Shown here: positions 60,488 to 64,000 of the stretch, piece after piece
Position numbering within the stretch: the stretch's first letter is position 1
Layout: each line of letters opens with the position of its first letter
Assembly: GCA_963924555.1 (NCBI GenBank)
Contig: OZ004583.1
Span: forward strand, 7,826,582-7,890,581
Direction: 5' to 3'
From: Crambe crambe
Lineage: Eukaryota; Porifera; Demospongiae; Poecilosclerida; Crambeidae
Length of the DNA: 64,000 nucleotides
The notes under the pieces: model-generated
Told to the model about the DNA's origin: nothing
What the model saw: the letters and a program-made list of their open reading frames with translations, nothing else
Database searches by the model: none
Translations under genes and position numbers: made by a program

Positions 60488-61408
60488 TCACTGGACGTAA
60501 ATCTCCATCCGACTGATGTACGTGTTCTCATTAGAAGTTTCCTGATCTCCACACACCCTGACTTCCAGGGCACTGGTCGTCGGTTGAGGCAACGTCTTGC
60601 AGAACCACGGGGGGTTATTGAACTCACAGCAAGTACTGCGGGAGCCACACCCCTGACCATCCCACAGGGGATCACTGCTATAAATGGTTGAACCACTACC
60701 TCCACTGCCTCGATTTCCACTTGCACAAAAGTAGTCATTTCCAATAAAAGATGGCACTTGGTAAGGCCAATTGGAAGGATTCGAACAAGAACAAACAAAA
60801 CTCTGATCACTACCAGTCTCATAATAAGCATTCACGAAGGACCAGATATGCATGCGTCTAAATCCACTATTTCTGTAGGTCAAAGACACACCATCAATGT
60901 ATGGACCATCAAGAGTGACTCTACCAGTGACAGAGCTGTTAAAAGCATTTGGTGATCCTTGCTGGTAGCCTGTGATACGCCCACACACTCGAGAGTAAGG
61001 AATACCAGAAGAGGAGTAAGTGGCTGCAGTACATCCAGCAAATGAAGATGCAGCACGACCACAAGCTCGCACAGGAGTACTGATACGCCTCCAACCCGAG
61101 GGACAGTTTTGAGTGGGATCTTCCATGTCAAGAGAAATTATACGTCTTTTCTGACTCAAACTATTGCAGTCGCAAGATTGGGTTCGATTTAGGCTTGGAA
61201 TCACAGTATCTTGGAGGATACTCTGAACCTTTTGTTTGATGGAGCGTCGGCTTGCATCAAGAAGAGATTGCGAAGGACAAGACCTTCCATTCTGAGCAGA
61301 TCTAGAAATGACCGTAGGAGACATAAATACTGGAAGATTGGAGTGTCCAGAATCAATGAAGCAGATTAGCAACACCAGTAAAAAAAACTTCATGTTAAAA
61401 CTTTGCAT
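60488..61408 (-). CDS. Secreted Cys-rich protein, intact member (306 aa)
   Basis: Single-exon gene. A signal peptide (MKFFLLVLLICFIDSG, preceded by five residues; the inner Met is an alternative start), an N-terminal helical region, then a Cys-rich domain from about residue 95 to the end. Landmarks are LDMEDPTQNCP, DGPYIDGVSLTY, HIWSFVNAYYE, CSCS, PSFIGNDYFCASG, DPLWDGQGC, CCEFNNPPWFC, EVRVCGDQE and terminal IYVQ. I know this pattern from uncharacterised extracellular proteins of invertebrates, some reported near collagen-like or lectin-like contexts. No enzyme motif is seen. Likely an extracellular recognition or matrix protein; binding partner unknown. Flanked by two broken copies in the same orientation. 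Confidence 0.88.
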   Translation of the reverse strand: MQSFNMKFFLLVLLICFIDSGHSNLPVFMSPTVISRSAQNGRSCPSQSLLDASRRSIKQKVQSILQDTVIPSLNRTQSCDCNSLSQKRRIISLDMEDPTQNCPSGWRRISTPVRACGRAASSFAGCTAATYSSSGIPYSRVCGRITGYQQGSPNAFNSSVTGRVTLDGPYIDGVSLTYRNSGFRRMHIWSFVNAYYETGSDQSFVCSCSNPSNWPYQVPSFIGNDYFCASGNRGSGGSGSTIYSSDPLWDGQGCGSRSTCCEFNNPPWFCKTLPQPTTSALEVRVCGDQETSNENTYISRMEIYVQ

Positions 61409-61923
61409 TCAGATGTAGTCTTGCTCGATGCACAGAATAGAAAATGAGATTTGTAAAGTTTTCAGTAGAGCAATTATAGTAGCAGAGCCGACCAATCATA
61501 TCACAGAACTCACAGAACCTGATGCAATCAATTTTTACTTCCCGTAATGTGGTGTGGAGACCAGACTATGACTCTATGACATATTACAATTTACTCAAAG
61601 AATACCTCTAAGAATGGGAGCTAACACTCCATACATGGACTGTATAGTACCACACTCGTAAGTGCATACAATGCTTACTATACTCCAAAAGACACCACTA
61701 CTCACACTATAAGACTTCCTGATGGTAGCCCTAGCCCTAGCCCTAGCCCTGCAGTAAGAGAACAGATGGGCTAACCCACAGAAGCGGGGTGGGGGATTCA
61801 CCAAAAATAGCCCTTGCTTCCATAGGACATCTCATGGCTTCTGTAAGTGTCTGGCTATTATGGTAAGATTATAGAGCATGCCTTTAATGTCAGCCATGCT
61901 TTAAGGGTGGTGGATGGTGTTAC
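61409..61923. other. Promoter side of the intact secreted-protein gene
   Basis: No gene seen. 61,732-61,750 holds a short CCCTAG tandem run. Confidence 0.4.
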
Positions 61924-62914
61924 TGCACCATAAATTTCCAGCATAATATACATACTTTCAATGGGATTATAGGAAATTTGTTGCATCTGTAAAATGGAAT
62001 ATTCTACTGGGCCCATAATTATCTACTATGACGTTAGGTTACTTTTGCTTACAGCCAATCCAGAATTTGTATATAACTGGCAGCCTCATAATAGATAATA
62101 AGAGAAGCAATGGGCCCAGCAGTAGAATATTCCATACCAGACCATTTCTTATAAGGGAAAAAGCATTTCGTGAAATGAAAAAAGATGTAGGGATGACCAC
62201 TGCACAAAAAAGTAAGGAAACAAGAAGGATGGAATCTTTGTTCTGTATATCCAGCCAACAATCCCTACATATACGTCGGGTAGCTTCAGATTATAGTGTA
62301 GTAATGTACGTACATGTAGGGATTGTTGGCTGGATATACAGAACAAAGATTCCATCCTTCTTGTTTCCTTACTTTTTTGTGCAGTGGTCATCCCTACATC
62401 TTTTTTCATTTCACGAAATGCTTTTTCCCTTACTTGTTCCTGGTCTTTTTTTCCTCTCTTTTATGGTTTTAGCTATGTATAGAGTTCATTCTTCTATGTG
62501 TATGCAGGGACAGATGAAAGAAGAATAGTTCTCCAATAGCATACCAGCCCAATCACTATCAACGAGTCAAGGTGGAGGTAGAAAATGCTGAAATAGAGTC
62601 TACCTTGTTGAATCTAAATCCCCGAGTCGATACAGTAGTCTATCATCATCATCACTATTCACCTATACCTAGCTAGCTAGCTAGCTCCCTGGTCCTGAAA
62701 CTTGGTCTGCACATTGTAGTAGGCTCTAGTAGGCTGGATAATCATTCACAGTAGCTTTTGTTAGGTCTAAGTGGGGGAACTGGAATTTCACTTTTGTATT
62801 AGTCTATAGGCGGCGCGCGCGGCCGTCCGAGTCATCCCTACATAGAGAGTGCTACCGCACTCTCTGATAATCCCATTGAAAGTCTAAATATCATGGCTGG
62901 AAATTTATGGCACA
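61924..62914. mobile_element. Composite TIR element containing nested hairpins
   Basis: Outer inverted repeats (CCATAAATTTCCAGC with ACTTTCAATGGGATTA at the left; the complement at 62,868-62,912) enclose a hairpin (arms about 61,990-62,040 and 62,090-62,142, with TGGAATATTCTACTG), then the 62,152-62,437 hairpin, then the repeat shared with 47.8-48.56 kb. No transposase. The layering implies several insertions. Confidence 0.75.
62152..62437. mobile_element. Hairpin MITE, second copy
   Basis: Same family as 47,480-47,793. Arms of about 120 bases are inverted around a short loop near 62,290. The open reading frames across it are palindrome artefacts. Confidence 0.88.
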
Positions 62915-63046
62915 AAAACACACGTGACCACTACTTTCAGTGTTCCACCATATCCACACATAATTATAACTAACATTCAAATCATGTAACCAACCAATAT
63001 TTTAGCTTATCGATTTATAACTCCACTAGTTTTTATGCTTCTTTTC

Positions 63047-64000
63047 TCACTGAACATAAATATCCATCCGACTGACATAGAAGTTTCCTGATCTCCACAC
63101 ACCCTGACTTCTAGGGCATTGGTTGTCGGTTGAGGCAATGTCTTGCAGAACCACGGGGGGTTATTGAACTCGCAGCACGAGCTCCTGGGACCACACCCCC
63201 TGACCGTCCCACAGGGGATCATCGTCATAATAAATGAGCCACTGGGACCTCCAGCACCATGATTACCAGTGGCGCAAAAGTAATCATTTCCAACAAACAC
63301 TGGGACTTGGAAAGACCAACTCTCAGGCCTAGAGAATGGACAAACCCATCAACTGTTGGTGTCATTTTCATAAATAAGCATCCAAATATGTTGTCTTGAA
63401 ATTCTTGTGCAGCTCGAGCTGCAAGTCAGGTTGCCATGGGAAGCATTGATGACGTAGGATTGGCTGTCCAATTTGCCACTGGTATGTCGATCCTTTCTTG
63501 AGAGAAGAAGACAGCACTACTGAAGGTAAAGGGTTAATACCACCACAAACACTACTTCCACCAAAGGCATTTGGTGATCCTTGCTGGTAGCCTGTGATAC
63601 GACCACACACTCGAGAGTAAGGAACACCAGAAGAGGAGTAAGTGGCTGAGTTACATCCACCAGGTAAGGACGTAGCACGACCACAAGCTTGCACAGGAGT
63701 GGTGATGAGTTTCCAGCCGACTGGACACCTTTGAGTTGGATCCTCCATGTTCAGGTATGCTATTCGTCTTCTCTGACTTAAATTATCGCAACGATGTGCC
63801 ATTCTGATTGTTCAGAATTGGAAGCACAGCGTACCGGAGGACATTCCTGACTGTTTGTTTCAGAGAATGCCGACTTGCATCAATGACAGACTTAGAAGGT
63901 TAGAAGGACAAGACCTTCCATTCTGAGCAGGTCCAGGAATGACCATAGGAGACATAAACACTGGAAGATTGGAGTGTCCAGATTCGAAAAAGCACAGGAA
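63047..64000 (-). pseudogene. Secreted Cys-rich protein, broken right copy, cut by window end
   Basis: Same family as 60,488-61,408, from terminal IYVQ near 63,047 to the signal-peptide region at 64,000. The frame is lost near 63,085 (deletion before the C-terminus), near 63,200 (WDG block), near 63,340-63,450, and near 63,890 in the N-terminal helix. The middle segment (63,300-63,540) differs strongly from the other two copies. The start lies at or beyond the window edge. Confidence 0.75.

Noticed and set aside
61732..61750. CCCTAG tandem units resembling telomere repeat
   Set aside because: The animal telomere unit is CCCTAA. There are only about four units, with no telomeric context.
62028..62528. 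166-residue open frame and its mirror on the other strand
   Set aside because: Both arise from the two arms of a palindromic MITE; the same peptide words appear on both strands.
1..64000. CRISPR arrays, operons, tRNA or rRNA genes
   Set aside because: No regularly spaced short repeats, no cloverleaf or rRNA words recognised, and the gene structure is eukaryotic throughout.

Overview
The window looks like nuclear DNA of an early-branching animal, most likely a demosponge. Amphimedon queenslandica is my guess, made from memory of that genome and not checked. The sequence is AT-rich. Introns are very short (one is 56 bp) with GT-AG or GC-AG borders. Non-coding DNA is saturated with TAGCTA-type words and small hairpin transposons. 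Gene content is animal-like: Ig/FN3 receptors, a FYVE-ZU5-Death protein, a HemK methyltransferase and a secreted lectin-like family. I see no bacterial genes, rRNA, tRNA or CRISPR array.

Main content (1-54,631, + strand): a tandem array of receptor-like genes and their wrecks. I rebuilt the exon chains by hand. The shared plan is a start ATG alone at the end of exon 1, a signal peptide in exon 2, one Ig domain, two FN3 domains, a Cys-containing juxtamembrane exon, three one-exon membrane segments, then a cytoplasmic tail of repeated exons carrying paired YxxL motifs. Copies D (11,389-14,826; 732 aa), F (24,590-26,996; 552 aa), H (29,556-33,056; 672 aa) and K (49,886-54,631; 994 aa) stay open with all intron phases consistent. 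Copy A is cut by the window start. Copy I (44,319-45,943) is a diverged copy with five open exons. Copies B, C, E, G and J are broken. The tails carry from 0 (F) through 1 (A), 2 (H) and 4 (D) to 8 (K) YxxL/I motifs. With pseudogenes, near-identical blocks and repeated kappaB-like sites upstream, the layout resembles a paired-receptor or allorecognition/immune receptor cluster. That role is inference.

Interleaved genes: a FYVE-like zinc finger, ZU5 and Death domain gene (19,790-23,797, +), a related zinc-finger-only gene or fragment (41,217-42,254, +), and a HemK/PrmC-type glutamine methyltransferase (54,899-56,190, -) convergent with copy K. Decayed HemK pieces lie downstream of copy A and upstream of copy F, so the ancestral duplicated unit probably included receptor plus HemK. 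Another block (18.6-19.4 kb and 33.06-33.9 kb) duplicates the 5' flank of the FYVE-ZU5-Death gene.

Mobile DNA: a complete, very young Ty3/Gypsy element with identical 216-bp LTRs and a 5-bp target duplication splits an FN3 exon of copy B. A multi-exon Ginger1-type transposon gene (integrase with GPY motif, Ulp1-type protease, PHD finger) runs on the minus strand at 36.4-40.3 kb. There are also a pogo-like transposase fragment, nested TIR elements and several long-hairpin MITEs. The right end (58-64 kb, - strand) holds three tandem copies of a secreted Cys-rich protein gene, of which only the middle one (60,488-61,408; 306 aa) is intact.
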